Shown here piece by piece: positions 53,963 through 64,000 of a stretch of DNA of 64,000 nt. Both the position numbers and the translations under genes were made by a program. A model generated the notes under the pieces. It saw only the letters and a list, made by a program, of their open reading frames with translations. It did no database searches and had not been told where the DNA came from. Position 1 is the first letter of the stretch. Each line of letters opens with the position of its first letter. The stretch comes from Priestia filamentosa (lineage in GTDB: Bacteria; Bacillota; Bacilli; Bacillales; Bacillaceae_H): the NCBI RefSeq assembly GCF_900177535.1, contig NZ_FXAJ01000001.1:682001-746000 (forward strand), written 5' to 3'.

Positions 53963-54751
53963 ATGATAAAGAAATTTCAACAGCTTTTAAAGGAGCAAAA
54001 GTCAAATACAGGTACGTATGAACAGCGTAAGAAACAAGTGATGAAAGGATCTATTCCAGAACATGTAGCCATCATCATGGACGGAAACGGACGCTGGGCT
54101 CAGAAACGAGCCATGCCGCGCATTATGGGTCACCATGAAGGAATGAAAGTTGTGCGGAAAATTACTCGTGCTGCCAATGAGTTAAATGTTAAAGTATTAA
54201 CTCTCTACGCATTTTCAACAGAAAATTGGAAAAGGCCAAAAATGGAAGTTGAATTTCTTATGAAGCTTCCAGAAGAGTTTTTAAGCACATTTTTACCAGA
54301 GCTGATTGAAGAAAATGTCCAAGTAAGGGTGATGGGTAACAAGGAAAGACTTCCAGCCCATACGCTCAATGCCGTAAACAATGCAATCGAAAGAACGAAG
54401 GAAAATACGGGCCTTATTTTAAACTTTGCGTTAAACTATGGATCTCGTGATGAGCTTGTTTATGCGGTGAATAAACTGATGGAAGAAGCTGATCCAAACA
54501 AGGCTGTAACAGAAGCTGATATTCAGAAGCATTTGATGAGCGGAGACCTTAAAGACCCGGATTTGCTTATTCGCACAAGCGGGGAAATTCGCTTAAGTAA
54601 TTTTATGCTATGGCAGCTTGCTTATGCTGAATTTTGGTTTACAGATGTTCTATGGCCTGACTTTAGAGGAGAACATTTTCTGTCAGCTTTAGAGGATTAC
54701 CAAAATAGAGGACGCCGTTTCGGTGGCGTGAAGGATGTTGATAAAAAATGA
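53963..54751 (+). CDS. uppS: Undecaprenyl diphosphate synthase
   Basis: cis-Prenyltransferase that makes the C55 lipid carrier for cell-wall synthesis. 262 residues. Catalytic Asp40 lies in IIMDGNGRWA. Further motifs: LTLYAFSTENW, LNFALNYGSRDEL, DLLIRTSGEIRLSNFMLWQ and ELYF-equivalent AEFWFTDVLWPDF. ATG 53963 behind CGGGGGAC. The stop overlaps cdsA by four bases (ATGA). Confidence 0.97.
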   Translation: MIKKFQQLLKEQKSNTGTYEQRKKQVMKGSIPEHVAIIMDGNGRWAQKRAMPRIMGHHEGMKVVRKITRAANELNVKVLTLYAFSTENWKRPKMEVEFLMKLPEEFLSTFLPELIEENVQVRVMGNKERLPAHTLNAVNNAIERTKENTGLILNFALNYGSRDELVYAVNKLMEEADPNKAVTEADIQKHLMSGDLKDPDLLIRTSGEIRLSNFMLWQLAYAEFWFTDVLWPDFRGEHFLSALEDYQNRGRRFGGVKDVDKK

Positions 54752-55530
54752 GGCAACGAATCATTACAGGAGTCATTGCAGCCGCTATCTTTGTACCCCT
54801 TGTCTTAGTTGGCGGGTTGCCTTTTACACTGCTTGTTTATTTGTTAGCAACGGTTGGAGTTTTTGAATTATTAAAAATGCGAAAAATTTCGCTCCTATCT
54901 TTCCCAACGTTTATGAGTGTCTTGCTTATTTGGACGTTTTTGCTTTCAGAGGCAAATGGGTCGCTTGCTAATACGATATTTAAACATAAAGTAGAAGTTG
55001 TTTTGCTCGCTGTTTTATTGCTGCTGACGTATACTGTATTAATTAAAAACCGTTTTACATTCGATGATGCTGGTTTTGTTATTTTAGCAACCATCTATAT
55101 TGGAATGGGTTTTTATTATTTTATTGCGATTCGCGAAGAACAGCTTTCTTACGTATTTCTTGCTCTTTTTGTAACATGGGCAAGTGATTCTGGAGCATAT
55201 TTTATTGGGAAAAGTATGGGGAAACGAAAACTATGGCCTGACATTAGTCCGAATAAGACAATTGAAGGCTCAGTGGGAGGAATTGTTTGTGGAGTAATCG
55301 TAGCGCTTCTTTTTGCGTTTTTATCGCCGCTTACAGAGTCCCCTCTTCATCTTATGGTGATCGGTCTTGTTCTTTCTATATTTGGACAAGTTGGAGATCT
55401 TGTAGAGTCAGCGTTTAAACGCCACTATGGTGTGAAAGATTCAGGCAATATTTTACCTGGACACGGGGGAGTGCTTGACCGAACAGACAGCTGGCTGTTT
55501 GTTTTCCCTATTCTTTACTTTTTAATATAA
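54748..55530 (+). CDS. cdsA: Phosphatidate cytidylyltransferase (CDP-diglyceride synthase)
   Basis: Membrane enzyme that converts phosphatidic acid and CTP to CDP-diacylglycerol. 260 residues with about seven membrane helices and the C-terminal family signature SAFKRHYGVKDSGNILPGHG followed by GVLDRTDSW. ATG 54748 is coupled to uppS. dxr starts shortly after. Confidence 0.97.
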   Translation: MRQRIITGVIAAAIFVPLVLVGGLPFTLLVYLLATVGVFELLKMRKISLLSFPTFMSVLLIWTFLLSEANGSLANTIFKHKVEVVLLAVLLLLTYTVLIKNRFTFDDAGFVILATIYIGMGFYYFIAIREEQLSYVFLALFVTWASDSGAYFIGKSMGKRKLWPDISPNKTIEGSVGGIVCGVIVALLFAFLSPLTESPLHLMVIGLVLSIFGQVGDLVESAFKRHYGVKDSGNILPGHGGVLDRTDSWLFVFPILYFLI

Positions 55531-55548
55531 TTGAACGGGGTGACATAC

Positions 55549-56691
55549 GTGAAGAAAATTGCCTTACTAGGTGCAACAGGTTCAATTGGAACACAAACGC
55601 TAGATGTCATTCGAACGCATCGTGACGAATTTTCACTCGTTTCCATGTCAGTAGGACAAAATATTGATAAAACACGAGAAATTTTAGCAGAATTTCAGCC
55701 TAGGATTTTATCAGTTTCAAAAAAAGAAGACTATGAGGTATTAAAAGACGAGTTTCTCAATATTACTATTGTATATGGAGAAGAAGGTTTGATAGAAGTT
55801 GCTACATGTTCTGAAGCAGATGTTGTTGTTACGGCTGTAATGGGGAGCGTTGGTCTTTTTCCCACAATAGAAGCTATTAGAGCGCGTAAAACCATTGCCC
55901 TTGCAAATAAGGAAACGCTTGTAACAGCAGGTCATCTTGTGATGAAGGAAGCTCAGGAGTATGGAGTAAGCATCCTTCCGGTTGATAGTGAACATTCTGC
56001 TATTTATCAATGTCTGCAAGGCGAAAATATGAAAGAGATTAATCGTCTCATTATTACGGCTTCTGGAGGAAGTTTTCGAGACAAAACAAGACAAGAGCTA
56101 GAAGGAGTAACCGTTGAGGAAGCCTTAAACCATCCAAACTGGTCAATGGGCGCAAAGATTACCATTGATTCAGCAACAATGATGAACAAAGGGTTAGAAG
56201 TTATTGAAGCACATTGGCTTTTTAACATGCCATATGAGAAAATAGATGTGCTTCTCCATAAACAAAGTATCATTCATTCTATGGTTGAGTTTCATGACCG
56301 TAGCGTGATGGCTCAGCTTGGAACACCTGATATGCGCGTACCTATTCAATACGCTCTTACATATCCAAATCGAATGGTGCTTCCTTCTACGCCTCTTAAC
56401 CTCGCTGAGATTGGTACATTGGATTTTGCTAAAATGGATTTCGAACGTTATCGCTGTCTTTCTTTTGCTTTTGAAGCAGGGAAAACAGGAGGTACAATGC
56501 CAACTGTATTGAATGCAGCAAATGAACAAGCCGTTGCGTTATTCCTTGAAGGGAAAATTTCCTTCCTGCAAATTGAAGACGTGATTGAGAAGGCATTAAA
56601 CTGGCATACTGTCCAGCAAAATCCTTGTCTTCAGACAATAAAAGAAGTAGATTTAGAAACAAGGTCTTACGTATTGTCTTTAATTTCTTAA
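55549..56691 (+). CDS. dxr: 1-deoxy-D-xylulose 5-phosphate reductoisomerase
   Basis: Second step of the non-mevalonate isoprenoid pathway, which feeds UppS. 380 residues. NADPH-binding N-terminus [20 protein letters not shown], then [12 protein letters not shown], the metal/substrate block [14 protein letters not shown] and the active-site loop [26 protein letters not shown] 55549 is chosen because GGGGTGA (55536-55542) precedes it with a six-base spacing; in-frame TTG 55531 and GTG 55540 fall before or within this site. Confidence 0.97.
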   Translation: MKKIALLGATGSIGTQTLDVIRTHRDEFSLVSMSVGQNIDKTREILAEFQPRILSVSKKEDYEVLKDEFLNITIVYGEEGLIEVATCSEADVVVTAVMGSVGLFPTIEAIRARKTIALANKETLVTAGHLVMKEAQEYGVSILPVDSEHSAIYQCLQGENMKEINRLIITASGGSFRDKTRQELEGVTVEEALNHPNWSMGAKITIDSATMMNKGLEVIEAHWLFNMPYEKIDVLLHKQSIIHSMVEFHDRSVMAQLGTPDMRVPIQYALTYPNRMVLPSTPLNLAEIGTLDFAKMDFERYRCLSFAFEAGKTGGTMPTVLNAANEQAVALFLEGKISFLQIEDVIEKALNWHTVQQNPCLQTIKEVDLETRSYVLSLIS

Positions 56692-56706
56692 AGGAGGTAA
56701 TAGCTT

Positions 56707-57972
56707 TTGCCGACACCTATAGCGTTTGTACTCATTTTTGGGTTACTAGTTTTTGTTCACGAGCTAGGGCATCTTATTTTTGCAAAACGTGCTGGCATTC
56801 TTTGCCGCGAATTTGCCATTGGCTTCGGTCCAAAAGTTTTTTCATTCACGAAGAATGAAACTGTATATACAATTCGTCTCTTGCCACTTGGTGGGTTTGT
56901 CCGCATGGCTGGAGAAGATCCAGAAATGATTGAAGTAAAACCAGGTCAAATGATTGGACTAAAGTTCAATGATAAAGACGAGGTTAATAAAATCATTATT
57001 AACAATAAAGACGAGCATCCAGATGCAACGGTCGTTGAAGTTGAACGTATTGACTTAGAACATAAAATGTTTGTAGAAGGATATGAAGCTTCTTCAGAAG
57101 AAGGTCGTCTGGAGCGCTTTACCGTTAGTGATACATCGTTTTTCGTTAATGACGGAGAAGAAGTACAAATTGCCCCGTACAAGCGTCAGTTTGGTTCGAA
57201 AACGCTTGGACAGCGTGCAATGGCCATTTTTGCTGGTCCAATGATGAACTTTGTGCTTGCTTTCTTTCTTTTTGCGATTATCGGCGTTTTTCAAGGCTAC
57301 ACGGTAGATAAACCAATTATGGGAGAAATCACATCAGATGGAGCTGCCCAAGAAGCAGGCTTACAAGAAGGTGACGTTGTAAAAGCAATTGACGGGGAAA
57401 GTGTATCGTCATGGACAGACGTTGTAAGTAAAGTCGTAAAACATCCTGGGGAAGAAGTAACGTTTGATGTGGAACGTAATGGGCAGGCCGAAGAAATTAA
57501 CGTTACACCAAAAAGTGAAAAAAGAGGCGAGGAAACAGTAGGGGTTATTGGCGTTTATCAGCCTGTTGAAAAATCCTTTTTCGGTGCGATTGCCAACGGT
57601 GTAACTGAAACGCTAACATGGACGAAAGAAATCGTTCTAACACTTGGAAAACTAGTGACAGGACAGTTCTCAATTGATATGCTTTCAGGACCAGTTGGAA
57701 TTTATGTTTCAACAGAACAGGTCGCACAGTCAGGATTCTACTACTTGATGAAATGGGCTGCTGCACTGAGCATTAACCTTGGAATTGTGAACCTTTTACC
57801 GCTGCCGGCTCTTGATGGAGGACGTCTTCTGTTCTTCTTAGTTGAAGCGTTAAGAGGAAAACCAATTGATCGCCAAAAAGAAGGTATTGTCCACTTTATT
57901 GGATTTGCGCTTCTGATGCTCCTTATGCTTGTCGTCACATGGAACGATATTCAACGCTTTTTTGTACAATAA
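56707..57972 (+). CDS. rseP: RseP/RasP-type intramembrane zinc metalloprotease
   Basis: Site-2 protease; in B. subtilis RasP cleaves anti-sigma factors such as RsiW, FtsL and signal-peptide remnants. 421 residues. HELGH at 18-22 in the first membrane helix; a PDZ domain follows the second membrane segment (about 195-285); the second metal-ligand block is LPLPALDGGRL near the C-terminus, then two more helices. Starts at TTG 56707 behind AAAGGAGGTAATAG. Confidence 0.97.
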   Translation: MPTPIAFVLIFGLLVFVHELGHLIFAKRAGILCREFAIGFGPKVFSFTKNETVYTIRLLPLGGFVRMAGEDPEMIEVKPGQMIGLKFNDKDEVNKIIINNKDEHPDATVVEVERIDLEHKMFVEGYEASSEEGRLERFTVSDTSFFVNDGEEVQIAPYKRQFGSKTLGQRAMAIFAGPMMNFVLAFFLFAIIGVFQGYTVDKPIMGEITSDGAAQEAGLQEGDVVKAIDGESVSSWTDVVSKVVKHPGEEVTFDVERNGQAEEINVTPKSEKRGEETVGVIGVYQPVEKSFFGAIANGVTETLTWTKEIVLTLGKLVTGQFSIDMLSGPVGIYVSTEQVAQSGFYYLMKWAAALSINLGIVNLLPLPALDGGRLLFFLVEALRGKPIDRQKEGIVHFIGFALLMLLMLVVTWNDIQRFFVQ

Positions 57973-57977
57973 GATAA

Positions 57978-58016
57978 AAAGCGGCGTTTCCTTTTTGAAC
58001 AAAAAGGACGCCGCTT
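57978..58016 (+). terminator. Long hairpin between rseP and proS
   Basis: AAGCGGCG (57979-57986) with CGCCGCTT (58009-58016), and inner CCTTTTT (57990-57996) with AAAAAGG (58001-58007), loop GAAC. The T-run is delayed (about 58021-58028). Confidence 0.75.
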
Positions 58017-58057
58017 CTCATATTTTTTAATTGATTATGGATAAAGGTGGAGAAACC

Positions 58058-59755
58058 ATGAAACAAAGTGCAATGTTTATCCCAACGCTGCGTGAAGTGC
58101 CAGCAGATGCTGAAATTAGAAGTCACCAGCTTTTAATTCGTGCAGGATTTATGAGACAAAATGCAAGTGGTATTTACAGCATTTTACCTCTTGGTAAGCG
58201 CGTGCTTGCAAAAGTAGAAAAAATTGTTCGTGAAGAAATGGACAGAGCAGGTTCATCAGAAATGCTAATGCCAACACTTCAGCTTGCTGAACTTTGGCAA
58301 GAATCAGGACGCTGGAGTTCTTATGGCCCTGAACTTATGCGTTTTAACGATCGTCATAGTCGTGAGTTTGCTCTAGGACCAACACATGAAGAAGTTGTGA
58401 CAAGCTTGCTTCGCGATGAAGTAAAATCATACAAAAAACTTCCGTTAAATGTGTACCAAATTCAAACGAAATTCCGCGATGAGAAGCGTCCACGCTTTGG
58501 TCTTTTACGAGGCCGTGAATTTATTATGAAAGATGCCTACTCATTTCATGCAACTAAAGAAAGCTTAGATAAAACATACGAAGACATGTTTGAAGGATAT
58601 CGTCGCATCTTTTCACGCTGTGGTCTAGACTTCCGTGCCGTAATCGCAGATTCTGGAGCAATGGGTGGTAAAGATACGCATGAATTCATGGTGTTATCAG
58701 ACATTGGTGAAGATACAATTGCGTACTCAGACACATCTGATTTCGCAGCAAACATCGAAATGGCTCCTGTTGTTGCTAATTATGAAAAAAGTTCAGAAGA
58801 TGCTGCCGAACTTGAAAAAGTAGCAACACCAGACAGCAAAACAATTGAAGATGTATCAAAAGCATTGAACATTGAAAAAGAAAAATGCATTAAATCTCTT
58901 CTTTTTAAAGTTGATGAAGAGTATGTGCTTGTATTGGCACGTGGCGATCACGAAATCAACGACATTAAAGTGAAAAACTATCTTGAAGCAAAAGATATTA
59001 TGCTCGCTCCTGCAAACGAAGTAAAAGATATCATTCAATGTGAAGTTGGTTCAGTTGGACCAATCAATGTGAAGAATGTAAAAGTAATTGCTGATAATGC
59101 TGTTGAGTATATTGTTAACGGTGTATGTGGGGCTAATGAAGACGGCTTCCATTTTACAGGAGTAAACCCAGGTCGCGATTTCCAAGCAGACTATGCAGAC
59201 CTTCGCTTTATTCAAGAAGGAGATGCTTCTCCAGATGGAGAAGGAATCATTCAATTTGCTCGTGGAATTGAAGTTGGGCACGTCTTTAAACTTGGAACAC
59301 GTTATAGTGAAGCAATGAACGGTACGTTCCTTGATGAAAATGGACGAGCACAGCCAATGATTATGGGATGCTATGGTATCGGAGTGTCTCGTACAATGGC
59401 AGCTATTGCAGAGCAGTATAATGATGAAAATGGTTTAGTATGGCCAAAACAAGTTGCTCCATATGATGTTCATGTTATTGCAGTTAACGTGAAAAAAGAA
59501 GAGCAAACAGAAGTGGCTTCAGCTCTTTACAACACACTTCAAGATCAAGGTTATGAAGTTCTGTATGATGATCGTGCAGAGAGAGCTGGCGTAAAATTCG
59601 CTGACTCTGATCTTATTGGTCTACCAATCCGCGTTACGGTTGGTAAACAAGCTGGCGAAGGTATTGTTGAAGTGAAAGTACGTAAAACAGGTGAATCTTT
59701 TGAAGCAAAAGTAGAGGAGATTCCAGAGCTTATTGAAAAACTTCTTGAACAATAA
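58058..59755 (+). CDS. proS: Prolyl-tRNA synthetase
   Basis: Charges tRNA-Pro. 565 residues, the bacterial (ProS-1) type with an editing domain inserted between class II motifs 2 and 3 (about 225-390). It begins [19 protein letters not shown]; motif 2 is [20 protein letters not shown] and motif 3 is around [16 protein letters not shown]. The C-terminal anticodon-binding domain includes [22 protein letters not shown] 58058 follows AAGGTGG. Confidence 0.98.
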   Translation: MKQSAMFIPTLREVPADAEIRSHQLLIRAGFMRQNASGIYSILPLGKRVLAKVEKIVREEMDRAGSSEMLMPTLQLAELWQESGRWSSYGPELMRFNDRHSREFALGPTHEEVVTSLLRDEVKSYKKLPLNVYQIQTKFRDEKRPRFGLLRGREFIMKDAYSFHATKESLDKTYEDMFEGYRRIFSRCGLDFRAVIADSGAMGGKDTHEFMVLSDIGEDTIAYSDTSDFAANIEMAPVVANYEKSSEDAAELEKVATPDSKTIEDVSKALNIEKEKCIKSLLFKVDEEYVLVLARGDHEINDIKVKNYLEAKDIMLAPANEVKDIIQCEVGSVGPINVKNVKVIADNAVEYIVNGVCGANEDGFHFTGVNPGRDFQADYADLRFIQEGDASPDGEGIIQFARGIEVGHVFKLGTRYSEAMNGTFLDENGRAQPMIMGCYGIGVSRTMAAIAEQYNDENGLVWPKQVAPYDVHVIAVNVKKEEQTEVASALYNTLQDQGYEVLYDDRAERAGVKFADSDLIGLPIRVTVGKQAGEGIVEVKVRKTGESFEAKVEEIPELIEKLLEQ

Positions 59756-59772
59756 GAATTTTTAAAGAAAGA

Positions 59773-59810
59773 AAAGGAAGGTGCCTTTTGAAGAAAAGGT
59801 GCCTTTCTTT
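59773..59810 (+). terminator. Intrinsic terminator after proS
   Basis: A long stem (59773-59789 with 59794-59810, two to three G-U pairs) around a GAAG loop, made of the near-repeat GGTGCCTTTT / AAAAGGTGCC, followed by T-rich sequence. It separates proS from polC. Confidence 0.82.
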
Positions 59811-59851
59811 ATGCTAAAATAGAAATCGAATAAAAATAACGGAGGGGAAAA

Positions 59852-62800
59852 ATGAGCGAAGAAGCAGTGATAAAACAGCGTGAACGCTTTTCCATTCTTC
59901 TTCAGCAGCTTGAGCTTACGGATGATATGATTGTCCGTTATTTTGAGGGCGGAGAGCTTGAAAAAGTTACAGTTCACAAAGAACAAAAGCGCTGGCACTT
60001 TCAGTTTGTGCTTAATCGTGTTTTACCATTTAATATATATAATGAACTACTAATGAGAATGAACAAACAGTTTTCACATATTGCGACAACTTCTTTTACA
60101 ATCAAAGCGAAAAATGAAGAATATGAAGATGAAGAAGTGAAAAATTATTGGAACCACTGTTTAAGTGAGCTTCAAGGAATTTCACCTATGTTTCTTTCTC
60201 TATTAAATGAACAGCATCCAAAAGTACAAGGACGTAAGCTTTGTCTTCACGGACGAAATGTTGCTGAAGCTGCAGCATTAAAACGGAAATATGGAGAGCT
60301 TTTGTCAGCTCAATATACAACTTACGGCTTTCCTGCTTTTCAAATTGAGACAGACGTTGTTGAAGCGAAGAAAGAATATGATGAGTTCGTAGAAAAGAAA
60401 AAGCAAGAAGACGAGCAAAAGGCTCTTGCAGCTTTAACTGAAATGAAGGCAAAAGCAGAACAGCGCGAGAGTGAAGGAGGAGCTATTTCAGGTCCGCTTA
60501 CACTTGGTTATACAATTAAAGACGATCCTGTTTCAATTAGCCAAATTATTGATGAGGAAAAACGTATTACAATTCAAGGGTATGTGTTTCATGCTGAAAC
60601 AAAAGAGCTACGCAGCGGTCGTACGCTTCTTACTTTCAAAATTACAGACTACACAGATTCGATTCTTGTGAAGATGTTTTCACGTGATAAAGAAGATGTA
60701 CCAATGTTTCAGTCTCTTAAAAAAGGTATGTGGTTAAAAGTGCGCGGTAGCGTGCAGAACGATACGTTTGTACGCGATCTTGTTATGATTGGAAACGATG
60801 TAAATGAAATTCCTGCTAGGGAACGTCAAGATACAGCAGGGGAAGATGAAAAGCGCGTTGAGCTTCATCTTCATACGCCAATGAGCCAAATGGATGCTGT
60901 CACGTCTATTAGCTCACTTGTACAACAAGCAGCAAAATGGGGTCATAAAGCAATCGCTGTAACGGACCATGCTGTTGCTCAATCATTTCCAGAGGCATAT
61001 GGAGCAGCAAAGAAAAATGGCTTAAAGATGATTTACGGGGTTGAAGTAAATCTTGTAGATGATGGGGTGCCGATTGCGTATAATCCGCAAAAACGGGATT
61101 TAGCTTCTGAAACATATATTGTTTTTGACGTTGAAACAACAGGGCTTTCAGCAACATACGATAAAATCATTGAGCTTGCAGCCGTTAAAATGCGTGAAGG
61201 TGAAATCATTGATAAGTTTGAGCGTTTTGCAAATCCACATCATCCTCTTTCAGCAACAACGATTGAATTAACGGGAATTACTGATGATATGGTTGAAAAT
61301 GCCCCGGAAATAGAAGATGTATTAAAAGATTTTCATGAATGGATTGGCGATGATATTCTTGTTGCACATAACGCAAGTTTTGATATGGGCTTCTTAAATA
61401 TGGGATTTGGTCGCATTGGACTTGGTAAAGCACAAAATCCTGTAATAGATACGCTTGAACTTGCCCGTTTGCTTTACCCGACAATGAAGAATCATCGTTT
61501 AAATACGCTTGCGAAAAAGTTTGACGTTGAGCTCGTTCAGCACCATAGAGCAATCTATGATGCTGAAGCAACAGGATATATTCTTGTAAGACTTTTAAAA
61601 GAAGCAATTGAAAAAGAAATAATATCACATCATCAGCTTAACGATTATATGGGGCAAGGAAATGCTTATCAAAGAGCACGTCCATATCATGCGGTGCTAT
61701 TAGCGCAAAATGCCACAGGATTAAAAAACCTATTTAAGCTTGTATCCATTGCACACTTAGAGTATTTTTACCGCGTACCGCGTATTCCGCGCTCAAAATT
61801 GGAGAAATATCGAGAAGGTATACTCGTAGGAACTGCCTGTGATAAAGGTGAAGTTTTTGAGGCAATGATGCAAAAATCCGCAGAAGAAGTGGAAAAAGCA
61901 GCAGAGTTTTATGATTATATTGAAGTGCAGCCGCCAAGCAACTACAAGCATTTAATTGAGCTTGATTTGGTTCATACAGAAAAAGCGCTGCTTGAGATTA
62001 TTTCAAATATCGTCAAAATTGGTGAAAAACTTGGCAAAACAGTTGTGGCAACAGGGAACGTTCACTATCTAAATCCAGAAGACAAAATTTATCGTAAAAT
62101 TTTAATCAGCTCTCAAGGTGGAGCAAATCCGTTAAATCGTCATGAGCTTCCTGATGTGCATTTCCGTTCTACAAACGAAATGCTTGACTGCTTTTCTTTC
62201 CTTGGTGAAGAAAAGGCGAAAGAAATTGTAGTCACAAACACCCAAAAAGTGGCCGATTTAATTGAAGAAGTCAAGCCAATTAAAGACGACTTATATACAC
62301 CCAAAATTGAAGGTGCCGAAGATGAGATGAAAAAAATGAGTTATGACAGAGCTCGTTCCATCTACGGAGAGGACCTTCCAGAAATTGTAGAAGCTCGTCT
62401 TGAGAAAGAATTAAAAAGTATTATTGGGCATGGATTCGCCGTAATTTATCTTATCTCACATAAGCTTGTTAAAAAATCGTTGAACGATGGATATCTTGTA
62501 GGTTCCCGTGGATCTGTTGGCTCATCCTTTGTCGCAACGATGACCGAAATTACCGAAGTGAATCCACTGCCACCGCACTATGTTTGTCCACAGTGTCAAA
62601 CATCTGAGTTCTTTGATGACGGATCTGTTGGATCTGGGTTTGATTTACCTGATAAAGACTGTCCAAAATGTAATATTCCGTATACAAAAGACGGCCATGA
62701 TATTCCGTTTGAAACCTTCCTTGGATTTAAAGGAGATAAGGTCCCTGATATCGATTTGAACTTCTCAGGAGAATATCAGCCAAAAGCCCATAACTATACA

Positions 62801-64000
62801 AAAGAGCTTTTCGGTGAAGATTACGTATATAGAGCAGGAACGATTGGTACAGTTGCTGAAAAAACGGCATATGGATATGTAAAAGGTTATGCAGGAGATC
62901 ATGATATCCACTATAGAGGAGCGGAAGTTGATCGTCTTGTTGCGGGTTGTACGGGCGTAAAACGAACAACAGGTCAGCATCCAGGAGGAATTATTGTTGT
63001 TCCAGATTATATGGATATTTACGATTTTTCGCCAGTTCAATTTCCGGCAGACGATCGAAATTCAGAATGGAAAACAACTCACTTTGACTTCCATTCTATT
63101 CACGATAACGTGTTAAAGCTTGATATTCTCGGACACGATGATCCAACTGCTATTCGTATGCTTCAAGATTTAAGCGGCATTGATCCAAAAACGATTCCAA
63201 CAGATGATCCTGAAGTTATGAAAATCTTTAGCGGTACAGAATCGCTCGGTGTAACGTCAGAGCAAATTATGTGTAAAACCGGAACGCTTGGCATTCCTGA
63301 GTTTGGGACAAGATTCGTTCGGCAAATGCTTGAAGATACAAAGCCAACTACTTTCTCTGAGCTTGTCCAAATCTCAGGCCTTTCTCACGGAACGGACGTA
63401 TGGCTTGGAAATGCACAAGAGCTTATTCATAATAACGTATGTACGCTAAGTGAAGTAATTGGATGTCGTGATGATATTATGGTGTATCTCATTTATCAAG
63501 GACTAGATCCATCGCTTGCATTCAAAATTATGGAGTTTGTACGTAAAGGAAAAGGTCTTCAAGATGAGTGGGAAGAGGAAATGGCAAAAAATGGCGTACC
63601 TGACTGGTATGTTGATTCATGTAAAAAAATTAAGTACATGTTCCCGAAAGCCCATGCAGCTGCATACGTTCTAATGGCTGTTCGTATTGCGTATTTCAAA
63701 GTGCATCATCCTATTCTTTATTACGCAACATACTTTACTGTTCGTGCTGATGATTTTGATATTGATACGATGATTAAGGGATCTGCAGCAATCAAAGCAA
63801 AAATTGAAGAAATTTTAGCTAAAGGACTTGAAGCATCACCGAAAGAGAAAAACTTACTAACGGTGTTAGAAATTTCACTTGAGATGTGTGAACGTGGCTT
63901 CTCTTTCCAAAAAGTCGATCTTTATCGATCAAGCGCCTCAGAGTTCGTTATTGACGGTACGTCGCTTATTCCACCGTTCAACTCGATTCCGGGTCTTGGT
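59852..64000 (+). CDS. polC: DNA polymerase III PolC-type, alpha subunit (5' part)
   Basis: Replicative polymerase of low-GC Gram-positive bacteria. 1383 codons are present and the gene runs off the right edge, lacking roughly the last 55 residues. Order: N-terminal domain, OB fold (about 235-325), PHP domain ([11 protein letters not shown], about 340) interrupted by the DEDDh proofreading exonuclease (FDVETTG; Asp426 and Glu428). A zinc module (CPQC...CPKC, from about 912) and the polymerase active site [12 protein letters not shown] (Asp966 and Asp968) follow. ATG 59852 follows GGAGGGG. An extended -10-like TGCTAAAAT (59812-59820) lies upstream without a good -35. Confidence 0.98.
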   Translation, partial: MSEEAVIKQRERFSILLQQLELTDDMIVRYFEGGELEKVTVHKEQKRWHFQFVLNRVLPFNIYNELLMRMNKQFSHIATTSFTIKAKNEEYEDEEVKNYWNHCLSELQGISPMFLSLLNEQHPKVQGRKLCLHGRNVAEAAALKRKYGELLSAQYTTYGFPAFQIETDVVEAKKEYDEFVEKKKQEDEQKALAALTEMKAKAEQRESEGGAISGPLTLGYTIKDDPVSISQIIDEEKRITIQGYVFHAETKELRSGRTLLTFKITDYTDSILVKMFSRDKEDVPMFQSLKKGMWLKVRGSVQNDTFVRDLVMIGNDVNEIPARERQDTAGEDEKRVELHLHTPMSQMDAVTSISSLVQQAAKWGHKAIAVTDHAVAQSFPEAYGAAKKNGLKMIYGVEVNLVDDGVPIAYNPQKRDLASETYIVFDVETTGLSATYDKIIELAAVKMREGEIIDKFERFANPHHPLSATTIELTGITDDMVENAPEIEDVLKDFHEWIGDDILVAHNASFDMGFLNMGFGRIGLGKAQNPVIDTLELARLLYPTMKNHRLNTLAKKFDVELVQHHRAIYDAEATGYILVRLLKEAIEKEIISHHQLNDYMGQGNAYQRARPYHAVLLAQNATGLKNLFKLVSIAHLEYFYRVPRIPRSKLEKYREGILVGTACDKGEVFEAMMQKSAEEVEKAAEFYDYIEVQPPSNYKHLIELDLVHTEKALLEIISNIVKIGEKLGKTVVATGNVHYLNPEDKIYRKILISSQGGANPLNRHELPDVHFRSTNEMLDCFSFLGEEKAKEIVVTNTQKVADLIEEVKPIKDDLYTPKIEGAEDEMKKMSYDRARSIYGEDLPEIVEARLEKELKSIIGHGFAVIYLISHKLVKKSLNDGYLVGSRGSVGSSFVATMTEITEVNPLPPHYVCPQCQTSEFFDDGSVGSGFDLPDKDCPKCNIPYTKDGHDIPFETFLGFKGDKVPDIDLNFSGEYQPKAHNYTKELFGEDYVYRAGTIGTVAEKTAYGYVKGYAGDHDIHYRGAEVDRLVAGCTGVKRTTGQHPGGIIVVPDYMDIYDFSPVQFPADDRNSEWKTTHFDFHSIHDNVLKLDILGHDDPTAIRMLQDLSGIDPKTIPTDDPEVMKIFSGTESLGVTSEQIMCKTGTLGIPEFGTRFVRQMLEDTKPTTFSELVQISGLSHGTDVWLGNAQELIHNNVCTLSEVIGCRDDIMVYLIYQGLDPSLAFKIMEFVRKGKGLQDEWEEEMAKNGVPDWYVDSCKKIKYMFPKAHAAAYVLMAVRIAYFKVHHPILYYATYFTVRADDFDIDTMIKGSAAIKAKIEEILAKGLEASPKEKNLLTVLEISLEMCERGFSFQKVDLYRSSASEFVIDGTSLIPPFNSIPGLG

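Noticed and set aside
59792-59820. polC promoter with extended -10 TGCTAAAAT
   Set aside because: The -35 position falls within the proS terminator stem and is AGAAAA, so only a -10 is supported.

Overview
The window is a continuous block of chromosomal core genes from a low-GC, Gram-positive, motile, rod-type bacterium of the Bacillaceae (Bacillus sensu lato). The evidence is gene order and protein sequence: fabG-acpP-rnc-smc-ftsY through codY, then one fla/che operon, then rpsB-tsf-pyrH-frr-uppS-cdsA-dxr-rseP-proS-polC follows the well-known Bacillus subtilis arrangement. Bacillus-type proteins are present (PolC, FliY, CodY, SwrB, SwrD, RbgA, a P-type signal peptidase). Every credible gene is on the + strand. 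I see no tRNA, rRNA, insertion sequence, phage, CRISPR array or other mobile element. The species cannot be named from the window alone.

Region 1 (1-12200): end of fatty-acid synthesis (fabG tail, acpP), RNase III, SMC condensin, the SRP pathway (ftsY, ylxM, ffh), then ribosome assembly and tRNA modification (rpsP, ylqD, rimM, trmD, rplS behind a structured L19-type leader), signal peptidase I and the 50S assembly GTPase RbgA. khpA (ylqC), normally between rpsP and ylqD, is absent, and an intrinsic terminator sits there instead.

Region 2 (12200-25500): RNase HII, a FliK-like/FlhB-tail-like pair (ylqG-ylqH), succinyl-CoA synthetase (sucCD), DprA, topoisomerase I, TrmFO, and the xerC-hslV-hslU-codY group, closed by a strong terminator.

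Region 3 (25500-50570): a 329-base AT-rich intergenic region with a good sigma-A promoter candidate leads into about 31 tightly packed genes. They encode the basal body, the MS and C rings, the type III export gate and ATPase, the hook, FlhF/FlhG, CheY/CheA/CheW/CheD, SigD and SwrB. Many neighbours overlap by 1-14 bases, and about nine start at GTG or TTG. Compared with B. subtilis, cheB and cheC are missing. cheD carries an apparent one-base frameshift near its 3' end, so the adaptation branch of chemotaxis looks eroded while the motor and the CheA-CheW-CheY core are intact.

Region 4 (50570-64000): rpsB behind a promoter and a folded leader, tsf, pyrH, frr, then undecaprenyl diphosphate synthase, CDP-diglyceride synthase, DXP reductoisomerase, the RseP-type intramembrane protease, prolyl-tRNA synthetase and the first 1383 codons of the replicative polymerase PolC, cut by the window edge.

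No wholly new system stands out. The observations most worth following up are the erosion of the chemotaxis adaptation genes (cheB/cheC absent, cheD frameshift, a 35-codon ORF in the gap), the khpA replacement, the YlqG/YlqH pair, and several unexplained dyad elements (after topA, between cheY and fliZ, upstream of flgB).
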